A DNA stretch of 31,470 bases, from contig NYWY01000005.1 of the NCBI GenBank assembly GCA_002685335.1, positions 1-31,470 on the forward strand. The letters are read 5' to 3'. The position numbers were made by a program, and so were the translations under genes. The stretch comes from Planctomycetaceae bacterium (GTDB lineage Bacteria; Planctomycetota; Phycisphaerae; Phycisphaerales; SM1A02). The notes beneath the pieces are model-generated. The model saw nothing but the letters and a program-made list of their open reading frames with translations, was not told the origin of the DNA and searched no databases. This document shows positions 15,432 through 22,443 of this stretch, piece by piece. The stretch's first letter is position 1; each line of letters begins with the position of its first letter.

Positions 15432-15470
15432 GGCATCGCCTCTTTCGAAGGACTCGAAAGAGGCGATGCC
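15432..15470 (-). terminator. Perfect 17-bp stem-loop between the B12-fold gene and the sigma factor gene
   Basis: The arms ggcatcgcctctttcga (15432-15448) and their exact complement (15454-15470) enclose a 5-nt loop. On the minus strand it follows the stop at 15515 and is followed by GACATTTCGG, not a clean T-run. It probably ends the B12-fold transcript just before the sigma factor promoter. Its perfection over 17 bp is unusual. Confidence 0.65.
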
Positions 15471-15514
15471 GCCAGCAAAGTGGATGATTTCGGGTCGGAA
15501 GCCGGTCCGACGAA

Positions 15515-16234
15515 TCAGGCAGCGCGGGAGATGCGTCGTCCCCGACCCACGGTGCGTTGCCCGGGAATCGCCCGGAGGTCGGCTTCCTCCACGATCGCCA
15601 GCCGCAGGGCTTCGGGGTCGTCGGTCCAGAGATCGGCCCCGATCTCTTCGGCGAGCCCGGGGGCCCGGGAGAAGACCCCGCCGCCGAGCACGATCTGCAT
15701 GTCCGGACGCCCACCGATGCTGCGAATGGTGTCGATCACCTCCCGCACCGCGGGGGCGTCACCGGCCGAGGAGGCGAAGAGCAGAAGCAGGTCCGGATGG
15801 CCCCGTCCGACTTCCGAGAGAATCTCGTCCGCCGGCACGCCACCTCCGCCGAAACGGACGCGATGACCGTCATGTTCGAGGATCGCGGCCATGATCTCAC
15901 CCTGCATCGATTCCCGGGCGCTCTGGCCGCAATAGAGCGCGACGCTCAACGTACCGGTCGTTCGATCATCGCGGATCGGAAGGGCTTGCAGTGCTCCCAC
16001 GATGCGATTGGCGGCCAGTCGCATGGAACCGTTCAGGACCGCGAGGGCCGCGGCACTGACGCGATCATCCCGATCCATTCGTTCGATTCGGTCGATCGCC
16101 GGCAACACCACGCCGGTCAGGAGCAGGTCGGGCGGATGACCTGAAAGCAGATGGGTGACGCAGGTCCTGACTTCGGCACGATCACCGTGGAGACAGGTTT
16201 CAATCAGACGTTCGACATCCGTGTCGTGGTTCAT
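15515..16234 (-). CDS. B12-binding-fold protein without the cobalamin-ligating His
   Basis: The product is 239 aa. A helical N-terminal part (about 1-90: VERLIETCLHGDRAEV..., VVLPAIDRIERM..., SAAALAVLNGSMRLAANRIVGAL) resembles the cap module before B12-binding domains in MerR/CarH-type regulators and methyltransferase proteins. Residues 95-220 form a Rossmann-like B12-binding domain (GEIMAAILEHDGHRVRFGGGGVPADEILSEV...PDLLLLFAS...IVLGGGVF). Where DxHxxG should occur, the sequence reads RESMQG (107-112), so the ligand His is Ser109. It may bind cobalamin without His ligation or not at all. No DNA-binding domain is present. The start is set by AGGAAC upstream of the ATG. Confidence 0.78.
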   Translation of the reverse strand: MNHDTDVERLIETCLHGDRAEVRTCVTHLLSGHPPDLLLTGVVLPAIDRIERMDRDDRVSAAALAVLNGSMRLAANRIVGALQALPIRDDRTTGTLSVALYCGQSARESMQGEIMAAILEHDGHRVRFGGGGVPADEILSEVGRGHPDLLLLFASSAGDAPAVREVIDTIRSIGGRPDMQIVLGGGVFSRAPGLAEEIGADLWTDDPEALRLAIVEEADLRAIPGQRTVGRGRRISRAA

Positions 16235-16283
16235 GTTCGGTTCCTTGCAAGATTCGGTCCGGGCGGGATCCTCCACCGTTTTC

Positions 16284-16348
16284 CTCGTGAGGGGCGTGAT
16301 CGACGGATCATCCGTCGCAGGGGGGCACCAAGAGAACCCCTCCACGAG
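16284..16348 (-). promoter_or_regulatory. Nested stem-loop in the leader of the B12-fold gene
   Basis: Outer arms ctcgtgagggg (16284-16294) and cccctccacgag (16337-16348) pair over 11 bp with one bulged C. Inside lies a second hairpin with 8-bp arms cgacggat/atccgtcg (16301-16308 and 16310-16317). It sits in the 200-base gap between ubiE's end and the B12-fold start, 50 bases before the ATG. It could be a regulatory leader or the ubiE terminator. It does not show the cobalamin riboswitch B12 box. Confidence 0.5.
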
Positions 16349-16434
16349 AGAATCCGTTCACTCCCCTTCGATCACGAGCCGAACGGAGGAATCCACCCCG
16401 CGCACGAACCGCGCAGATCGGATGACCGGACCTC

Positions 16435-17220
16435 TCAGACCTCCCGCACCGCCTGGGTCGCGACGCAGACACCGAAGGTCATGCTCACCTGGCGTTTCAC
16501 CCGAAGCCCCGCATCCTCGATCCGTTCGGCGAGCTGACGCGGAGAGAGGAACGTCTCGATCGACCGGGGCAGATACCGGTAGGCCCCCGATCCGTCGCGG
16601 GCCACCAGCGAGGCGGTCCAGGGCATGATTCGTCCGGTGTACAACTGGTTCGCCCAGCGAATCGGGGCGAAGGATGGCTCGGCGAACTCGAGGATCACCA
16701 ACCGCCCCCCCGGCCTCAGCACCCGGGCGAACTCTCGAATGGCGGCCGCGGGATCACTCACGTTTCGGATGCCGAAGGCGATGCTGATCACGTCGAAGCT
16801 CGCATCCTCGTAGTCGAGTTGCATCGCGTCCGCATGTTCGTAGGTCGGACGGCGTTCGGCGGGAAGTCGCTCCGCCTTCCGCCTCGCCTGGTCGAGCATT
16901 TCGGGGGTGAAGTCTCCTCCAACCACCCGGGACGCGCCGGCGGCCGCGAACGCCTCGGTCAGATCGCCGGTTCCGCAGGCCATGTCGAGGACCCGATCAT
17001 TCGGACCGACTCCCGCCAATTCCACCGCTCGGCGCCTCCACGCCTGGTCACGACCGAAGGAGTGCAAGCGATTGTTGAGATCGTAACTTCCGGAAATCGA
17101 TGCAAACATCGCCCGAACCTTCCCCGCCTTCTCGGACGAGCGGTGCGGGTTCTGATCGAGTTCCTGACGGCTCCAGGCCTCATTGGATGGCGTGGATGGA
17201 TCGCTCGGGGCAGGTGTCAT
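16435..17220 (-). CDS. ubiE: Menaquinone/ubiquinone C-methyltransferase
   Basis: The product is 261 aa, with the SAM-binding motif VLDMACGTGDLTEAF and the UbiE/MenG family segments FASISGSYDLNNRLHSFGRDQAWRR, FGIRNVSD and RVLRPGGRLVILEF. It methylates demethylmenaquinone (or the ubiquinone precursor) at the end of quinone synthesis. In an anaerobe-derived phylum such as Planctomycetota menaquinone is more likely, but the sequence does not decide. A Ser/Pro-rich N-terminal extension of about 35 residues precedes the conserved part. The TATACT at 17227-17232, 6 nt before the ATG, fits a leaderless transcript. Confidence 0.92.
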   Translation of the reverse strand: MTPAPSDPSTPSNEAWSRQELDQNPHRSSEKAGKVRAMFASISGSYDLNNRLHSFGRDQAWRRRAVELAGVGPNDRVLDMACGTGDLTEAFAAAGASRVVGGDFTPEMLDQARRKAERLPAERRPTYEHADAMQLDYEDASFDVISIAFGIRNVSDPAAAIREFARVLRPGGRLVILEFAEPSFAPIRWANQLYTGRIMPWTASLVARDGSGAYRYLPRSIETFLSPRQLAERIEDAGLRVKRQVSMTFGVCVATQAVREV

Positions 17221-17226
17221 GGGGCG

Positions 17227-17232
17227 AGTATA
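17227..17232 (-). promoter_or_regulatory. -10 element for a leaderless ubiE transcript
   Basis: On the minus strand TATACT, one base from consensus, ends 6 nt before the ATG at 17220. TTGAAG lies 15 bp upstream as a possible -35 with short spacing. Confidence 0.55.
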
Positions 17233-17290
17233 GGACCCCGAACAGGTCTTCAAGTCGATCTTCGGGCTCGATGTGGACCCCCGGTCGCGG

Positions 17291-17296
17291 TACCAT
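17291..17296 (+). promoter_or_regulatory. Possible -10 of the amidohydrolase-like gene
   Basis: TACCAT is the same hexamer found before the genes at 4035 and 7607. Here it would leave a leader of about 60 nt before the ATG at 17364. The -35 region (TCGATG) is poor. Confidence 0.3.
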
Positions 17297-17363
17297 GTGT
17301 GCAACGCCCTCCGGAAGCCGCTTCGCCGCGGATCGAGGGGGCGGCCTGCGAGAGTCCTGCCTG

Positions 17364-18305
17364 ATGATCATCGACGCCCAGACCCGAATCTGGCCCTCCG
17401 TGGACCACCTCGGACGAGAGTCAGCCGACATCGCCCGACGGCGACAGGCGGCCCGTTGGATCCAGGATTCGGCCGAGCCCAACCAGCTTGAAGCCGCCCT
17501 CGACCCCATCGATGCGGCCCTGGTCTTCGGCTACCGATCCGTCCGCCAGGACGCCTGCATCGCCAACGAATGGGTGGCCGAAGTCGTCGGCCGAAGCCGG
17601 GGCCGGTTGATCGGCGTCGCCGGCATCGATCCGATGTCGACGGATGCGATCGAGGAACTCGACCGTGCGATGGACATGGGATTCGTCGGCATCACGGTCT
17701 GCCCCTCGGACCAGGGATTCCACCCCACCAATTCCGCCGCGATGCGGATCTGGGAACGATGCCAGCACCTCGGCCTGCCGATCTTCGTGAGTCGTCCGGG
17801 ACCCCCGTGCCCGGGTTCGATCCTCGACTTCGATCGGCCGCTCAACTGGGACGAGGTCGCACGATCGATCCCCGAGCTCTCGATCGTGCTGGGAGGCATC
17901 GGAACTCCCTGGGTGGAGGAGACGCTCCTTCTTCTGCAGAAGCATCCCCGGATCTTCGCGGACACCGCAGGTCTGGTCGAACGACCCTGGCAGCTGTTCC
18001 AGGCCCTGCTTGGAGCCTCGTCCAAGGGCGTCACCGACAAGTTGCTCTTCGCCAGCGGCTGGCCGACCGAGAGTCCGGCGAAGGCGATCGAAACGATCTA
18101 CTCCGTGAATGGATTCAGTCACGGCACCCAGCTGCCATCGATCCCCCGCCCCGAACTCTCATCGATCGTCGAGCGTGATCTCCCGACCGTACTGGGCATG
18201 CCCATCGCGCCGGGCCGCCAGGCCGACACCTCTCCGACCACCCTGGCCGACGGCGATCCGACCACCACGACCGCCGAGCGGGGCTCCAACCTCGATGAAA
18301 TCTGA
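17364..18305 (+). CDS. Amidohydrolase-2-fold protein that has lost its metal ligands
   Basis: The product is 313 aa with the overall pattern of Amidohydrolase_2 (PF04909) TIM barrels: MIIDAQTRIWPS at the start, GFVGITVCPS, WERCQHLGLPIFVSRPG, LSIVLGGIGTPWVEETLLLLQKHPRIFADTAGL and KLLFASGWPTESP. Active members have HxH, a His after the PIF/PVx strand, a His in the AHGG-like segment and an Asp in GSDxP. Here these are QTR (6-8), SR (143-144), GGIG and Gly232. It is probably not a metal-dependent hydrolase and may be a binding or structural protein. The C-terminus (Thr/Asp-rich) runs over the next start. An alternative ATG lies at 17295. Confidence 0.82.
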   Translation: MIIDAQTRIWPSVDHLGRESADIARRRQAARWIQDSAEPNQLEAALDPIDAALVFGYRSVRQDACIANEWVAEVVGRSRGRLIGVAGIDPMSTDAIEELDRAMDMGFVGITVCPSDQGFHPTNSAAMRIWERCQHLGLPIFVSRPGPPCPGSILDFDRPLNWDEVARSIPELSIVLGGIGTPWVEETLLLLQKHPRIFADTAGLVERPWQLFQALLGASSKGVTDKLLFASGWPTESPAKAIETIYSVNGFSHGTQLPSIPRPELSSIVERDLPTVLGMPIAPGRQADTSPTTLADGDPTTTTAERGSNLDEI

Positions 18306-18957
18306 TCCGACGACCCGTGGGGGTCTGGTTCGCTCGCTCCTGCTCGGCCTGACCATCGTCATGTCCGGGATCGGATGCGCTCCCGATCGCCCCGAGGGGA
18401 CTCTCGCGCTCACCTCGGTCACCGCCCGGCCGGTCAGACTGGACGCGCGGTTCGAACACGGTGGCTACGCCGACGAACCCTCGGGGGTGTCCCTCGTGCT
18501 CTCCACCGTGTCGTTGAAGCGACTGCAGGACGGCGACTTCGAGGAAGCCCAGGTGGTGGATGTCCGCTACATGTGGAAACCCACGGCAGGCCGAACTCCG
18601 GTGAGTCGGGATTCCACCAACCTCGTCATCCGTCACATCGTGCTGGTGGGCGATCAGGTCGGGATCTACGGGGGCGGAGGCTTCGGCTGGCCGACCGGGA
18701 CTCCGGGGGAGACCGGCTTCGGTCTCAGGATCACTGGAAGCAGCGTCGCCCTGGTCGACTCCTCCGACGGATTCCAGGATCTCCTCAGCCCGGCGACCAT
18801 TCTGGGATCCATCGGCGGTCCCCTGGACGCCGCGGTGACGGTCGAGATGCGGGATGCGGTCAGCCAGCTGGTCACCAATCGACTCGGTCGGCCCCGATGG
18901 ATCGGGCCCGATGCCGCGAATGGCCCGAATGGCCGTCTCGCGTCCGCGGACCGCTGA
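18295..18957 (+). CDS. Small secreted protein, probable lipoprotein, unknown function
   Basis: The product is 220 aa. The N-terminus has a positive stretch, a hydrophobic core (VRSLLLGLTIVMSGIGC) and a Cys at the expected lipidation point, although Gly at -3 is atypical for a lipobox. The mature part is beta-rich and has a glycine cluster (VGIYGGGGFGWPTGTPGETGFGLRITGS). I do not recognise a family. The start overlaps the amidohydrolase-like gene by 11 bp, so the two are probably expressed together. Confidence 0.7.
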   Translation: MKSDPTTRGGLVRSLLLGLTIVMSGIGCAPDRPEGTLALTSVTARPVRLDARFEHGGYADEPSGVSLVLSTVSLKRLQDGDFEEAQVVDVRYMWKPTAGRTPVSRDSTNLVIRHIVLVGDQVGIYGGGGFGWPTGTPGETGFGLRITGSSVALVDSSDGFQDLLSPATILGSIGGPLDAAVTVEMRDAVSQLVTNRLGRPRWIGPDAANGPNGRLASADR

Positions 18958-18977
18958 GCGACCACTCGAATTCAGGG

Positions 18978-19691
18978 TCAATCCCCGGCGGCCCGCAGAA
19001 CGTCACCGGCCACGCCCGCGAGCATTCTCGCCGCATCGCTCATCGGTGTCGGCAGGGTCTCCGGCCTCACCAGACGAATCTCGTCGTGCTCCCATTCCGG
19101 CGGACCGGCAGGCGGCGACTCGAGCGCTCCGCGGTAGACGATCTCCCAGGTGCCGACGGTACGGTCCTCGAGGATCGCCAGGGCGATTGGATCCACGGTC
19201 CCCGACGTCCCGACCTCCTCCCGAAGTTCACGGCGGATCACCGCCAGGGGATCGACCCGGCATTCTTCGGAACCGGAATCAGGTTCCACCCCACCACCGG
19301 GCAGGTACTCCCAACATCCCGGATACGAACCGCTCGATTCGCTCCGGCGACCCGCCACCAACGCCGGGCCACCGGCCACCGGATCGTTCGCCACGAAGAG
19401 TCCCTTGACGCCGAGGGGACGAACCCCGGTATCGAATCCGAGACGCCGGACCGCGTGAAACCGGTAGCTCGAGGGCGCCAGATGAATGGTGGCACCCGCG
19501 TGCCCGTTTCGCACCACCCCCAGGACGTGGAACATGTCACCGTCGTGGTAGCGGGGATTCGACTCGACCAGAGTGCGCCAGAGGGCGTCGACCTCGTCAA
19601 GGTCGACGCCCTCCGGCACCCATCGATCGGGAATCACGTTGAGAACCGGCGGCCGCCGGAGTCGGATCAGACGTCCTGCTTCAGAGGACAT
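18978..19691 (-). CDS. Nudix hydrolase-like protein
   Basis: The product is 237 aa. The Nudix signature is recognisable: WEYLPGGGVEP (residues 127-137) and RELREEVG (154-161), the metal-binding helix. The stretch between them is longer than in the canonical box (GX5EX7REUXEEXGU), with an insertion DSGSEECRVDPLAVIR, so the first Glu of the box is not at its usual place. An N-terminal part of about 90 residues precedes the Nudix fold. It may cleave a nucleoside-diphosphate-linked compound, but the substrate is unknown. It starts 4 bases after the stop of the POT transporter gene. Confidence 0.8.
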   Translation of the reverse strand: MSSEAGRLIRLRRPPVLNVIPDRWVPEGVDLDEVDALWRTLVESNPRYHDGDMFHVLGVVRNGHAGATIHLAPSSYRFHAVRRLGFDTGVRPLGVKGLFVANDPVAGGPALVAGRRSESSGSYPGCWEYLPGGGVEPDSGSEECRVDPLAVIRRELREEVGTSGTVDPIALAILEDRTVGTWEIVYRGALESPPAGPPEWEHDEIRLVRPETLPTPMSDAARMLAGVAGDVLRAAGD

Positions 19692-19695
19692 TCGA

Positions 19696-21759
19696 TCAGC
19701 CCGCCGAACCCTCGGCCTGCGAATCCAGGTCCTCTTCCTTCTGCAGGTAGGTCCGGGTCTGATAGAAGAAACCGACCGGCACGAACAGCACCGCGGTCCC
19801 CAGCATCACGTAGGTGAAGAACCAGAAGTAACTCGCACCGGGAAGGATGTTCGCGCCGCCGATGTCCCAGCGGATCGAACCCTCGAACGCGGGATTCTCG
19901 TCGATCGTCGTCGCCTCTCCCCCGTCGGACGCCGCGTCCTGCGAGATGTCCACCCCCGCCTTTTCGGCTTTCCGTCGCTCGAGCCAGGTGGTCTCCGGGT
20001 GGGCCCAGGAGAGGAGGTCACCGGAATTGGCGGCCTGGATGTCGAGTCGTTGCTGAACCGGCGTGCGGGAATTCACGTCGACCTCGGCCCGGATGTCGTA
20101 CTGGCTCTGCCAGAGCTGATCCGGCCCGTCGCTGGTGACGTAGAAGGTCGAACTGTTCTTGATCTCGTAGCGGATCCGCCCGCCCCAGACGTCGGTGAAC
20201 CCTTCGACCAGCGTGGCACCCTCGGCGGTGCTGGGAAGACGACCCTCCTGCTCCCAGAAGTCACCGATCGCGTCGACCGCCTCGCGGATCACGATCGCTT
20301 CACCCTGCACGAAACCGGTCATCGTTCCATCGGGGGCGAAGCCGAGCTTGATGTCGTCCTCGGAACCGAGCACGCCGTCGACGCCGGCCTCGGCGAGGGC
20401 GAAACCCTCGCCGGGGATCGATTCATGGATCAGGCCCGCATCACGAGCGAGGGTTGCAGGATCGACGGGCGTCTCCGCCTCGGACTGCATCGCGATCTGA
20501 GCCGCGACATCCTTCACTCCCTCGGCCCTCGACTCGACGAGGATGACGCTGTTGACCCCCGCGGTGAAAAGGTTTCCAAGGGAGACGCTGATCAGGAAGA
20601 GAGCCATGATCACCGACTTCATCGAACGTGGAGCCTGGGTGTAGGAGAACTCCAGGCAGGTGATCGACACCATGACTTCCGACGCCGTGAGAATCGCATA
20701 GGCCGCGATCTGCCAGCCGATGCTGGGGCGACCCCCGGCGTCGATCGCGCCCTGCACCATCGAGGCGATCGCGAATCCGACGACCATCAGGAACAGCCCC
20801 ATCGAGATCTTGCGAATCGGCGTCAGCGGAAACACCTTGTTGATCGCCGGGTAGACGATGAAGGTGAAGACCGGAATCAGGATCAGGATCATGATCGGAT
20901 TCACCGCCTGGATCTGCGATGAAAGCCAGGTGACCCCGAGCCATTGCCGGTCGAGGTCCTCGGCCTGCAGGACCCAGGAGGATCCGGTCTGATCGAACAA
21001 CGCCCAGAAGACCGCCACGAAGACGTAGATCACACTGAGTTTGAGAATCGCACAGACTCCCTCCCAGCTGAACGTCTCACGGAACCAGGTCATGCCCCCG
21101 GCGGGCACGTGCACGAACTTGTGCCGGCCACACCAGAAGAGGAACGTCGCGATGCACATCAGCACGCCCGGAACCCCGAACGCGAGGTGGGGCCCGTACC
21201 ACTCGAGGAACCAGGGGGGGAGCAGGGTCGAAAGGAACGCCCCGACATTGATCGAGAAGTAGAACCAACCGAATATCTTGCTGAGCAGGTGGCCGTTGGA
21301 TTCGCCGAACTGGTCACCCACGTGCGCGGAGACGCAGGGCTTGATGCCACCGGATCCGAACGCGATCAGTCCCAGCCCGAGGAAGAGCATCCACCCGGGA
21401 TCGATTCCTTCGCCCAGTCCCATCAGGGCCAGGGCGCCGTGCCCGATGCAGTAGACGATGCTCAGGATCATGATCGTCAGGTACTTGCCGAGCAGGATGT
21501 CGCTCAGCAAGGCTCCGAAGATCGGGGTGAAGTAGACCGCCGTGGTGAACAGGTGGTAGTTGGCGATCGCGTCCGTGTCGGACATCGCCTCGGTCCCGAC
21601 CGCCCCGGGCATCATGAAGAGATAGGTCGTCATGAAGACGACCAGGATTCCCTTCATCCCGTAGAAGCTGAATCGCTCCGCGGCCTCGTTGCCGATGATG
21701 TAGGGGATGCCCCCCGGCATCTTCTTGGTGGGTAACGGTGCTGTCAGATAGGTGGACAT
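19696..21759 (-). CDS. POT/PTR2-family peptide transporter with a large insert before the last helix
   Basis: The product is 687 aa against roughly 450-500 for ordinary bacterial POT proteins. Family motifs are clear: NEAAERFSFYGM (residues 24-35), GSGGIKPCVSAHVGDQF (135-151) and FYFSINVGAF (166-175). The family imports di- and tripeptides with protons. About 233 residues (409-641) are inserted before the final span (642-663). Within the insert, residues 487-556 (IREAVDAIGDFWEQEGRLPS...FTDVWGGRIRYEI...FYVTSDGPDQLWQSQYDI) resemble the soluble domain of type II secretion pseudopilin GspG. A short DGVLGSEDDI motif also occurs at 461-470. The gene has a conventional leader with GGAG. The Nudix gene follows. 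Confidence 0.9.
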   Translation of the reverse strand: MSTYLTAPLPTKKMPGGIPYIIGNEAAERFSFYGMKGILVVFMTTYLFMMPGAVGTEAMSDTDAIANYHLFTTAVYFTPIFGALLSDILLGKYLTIMILSIVYCIGHGALALMGLGEGIDPGWMLFLGLGLIAFGSGGIKPCVSAHVGDQFGESNGHLLSKIFGWFYFSINVGAFLSTLLPPWFLEWYGPHLAFGVPGVLMCIATFLFWCGRHKFVHVPAGGMTWFRETFSWEGVCAILKLSVIYVFVAVFWALFDQTGSSWVLQAEDLDRQWLGVTWLSSQIQAVNPIMILILIPVFTFIVYPAINKVFPLTPIRKISMGLFLMVVGFAIASMVQGAIDAGGRPSIGWQIAAYAILTASEVMVSITCLEFSYTQAPRSMKSVIMALFLISVSLGNLFTAGVNSVILVESRAEGVKDVAAQIAMQSEAETPVDPATLARDAGLIHESIPGEGFALAEAGVDGVLGSEDDIKLGFAPDGTMTGFVQGEAIVIREAVDAIGDFWEQEGRLPSTAEGATLVEGFTDVWGGRIRYEIKNSSTFYVTSDGPDQLWQSQYDIRAEVDVNSRTPVQQRLDIQAANSGDLLSWAHPETTWLERRKAEKAGVDISQDAASDGGEATTIDENPAFEGSIRWDIGGANILPGASYFWFFTYVMLGTAVLFVPVGFFYQTRTYLQKEEDLDSQAEGSAG

Positions 21760-21788
21760 CGTTTCGACTCTCCAGGAGGTGGACCGCG

Positions 21789-21794
21789 ACTATA
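21789..21794 (-). promoter_or_regulatory. -10 element of the POT transporter gene
   Basis: TATAGT on the minus strand leaves a leader of about 25-30 nt that holds GGAGAG (21768-21773) 8 nt before the ATG. No good -35 was found. This is a leadered promoter, unlike the 6-7 nt spaced ones. Confidence 0.5.
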
Positions 21795-21909
21795 TCGCCG
21801 TCCCTCGCCCGGCGCGGATGAGCCGCCGTTCGCGGGTCGGCCTCCTCCAGGGCGTGAAGTTCCGTTTCCCGCTCGAATCACCCGCCGAGTGAACGACCAG
21901 GACGGCGGC

Positions 21910-22443
21910 TCAACGGGACTCCGTGAGCTCCGCCTCGGTCACGAAGGTCATTCGAGATCGATCCTTGACCACTTCCGGGAACCGCAGGGCCCGATTGTGC
22001 ATCACGCACCAGACGCCCGCCTCGAGCACCTGCACCGCCAGCATCGCCTCGGTGAGGTTCTGGGTCGCGTCGGTGTGACGCAGCTCGTACGGACGCATCG
22101 CCCCGGTCATGACCACCGGCACCCGGAGACCCGAAAGCCGCTGATCGAGCAGTCGGCCCGTCTCCGCCAGTCGATCGGTCCCGTGAACCACCACGACCCC
22201 GTCATGATCGCGAACGTAGTGGGCGACGGTGGCGATGATGAGTTCGAGGTCGGCCTCCGTCAGGTCGAGACTGTCCTTGTTCATCAGTCCGACCCTCGAC
22301 AACTCGATGCCCCCGAGCTCCAGCTGGGCGAGCATCACGTCGAGGTTGCTGACTCGATTGGTGAGCACCCCTCCGAGTTCGTCGTAGGTCTTTTCGATCG
22401 TGCCCCCGGTGGTGATGAGGGCGATGCGGGAACCCGTTTTCAC
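21910..22443 (-). CDS. Single-domain L-asparaginase-family protein
   Basis: The product is 177 aa and corresponds only to the N-terminal domain of L-asparaginases, which are usually over 300 aa. Both active-site threonine regions of the family are present: [12 protein letters not shown] at the N-terminus and [12 protein letters not shown], with VVMTGAMRP following. Short asparaginases of this kind exist in other bacteria, so it need not be a fragment. The reaction would be asparagine (or glutamine) deamidation, but activity is uncertain without the C-terminal domain. The start is a GTG overlapping the upstream stop by 4 bp. Confidence 0.82.
   Translation of the reverse strand: MKTGSRIALITTGGTIEKTYDELGGVLTNRVSNLDVMLAQLELGGIELSRVGLMNKDSLDLTEADLELIIATVAHYVRDHDGVVVVHGTDRLAETGRLLDQRLSGLRVPVVMTGAMRPYELRHTDATQNLTEAMLAVQVLEAGVWCVMHNRALRFPEVVKDRSRMTFVTEAELTESR

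Noticed and set aside
16235..16434. Cobalamin riboswitch before the B12-fold gene
   Set aside because: I could not find the conserved B12 box or the GCCACUG core; only unassigned stem-loops are present.
18375..20922. Two long plus-strand frames (480 and 449 codons) over the lipoprotein, Nudix and POT genes
   Set aside because: Low-complexity Arg/Pro/Asp-rich translations; the alternative frames encode recognised families.
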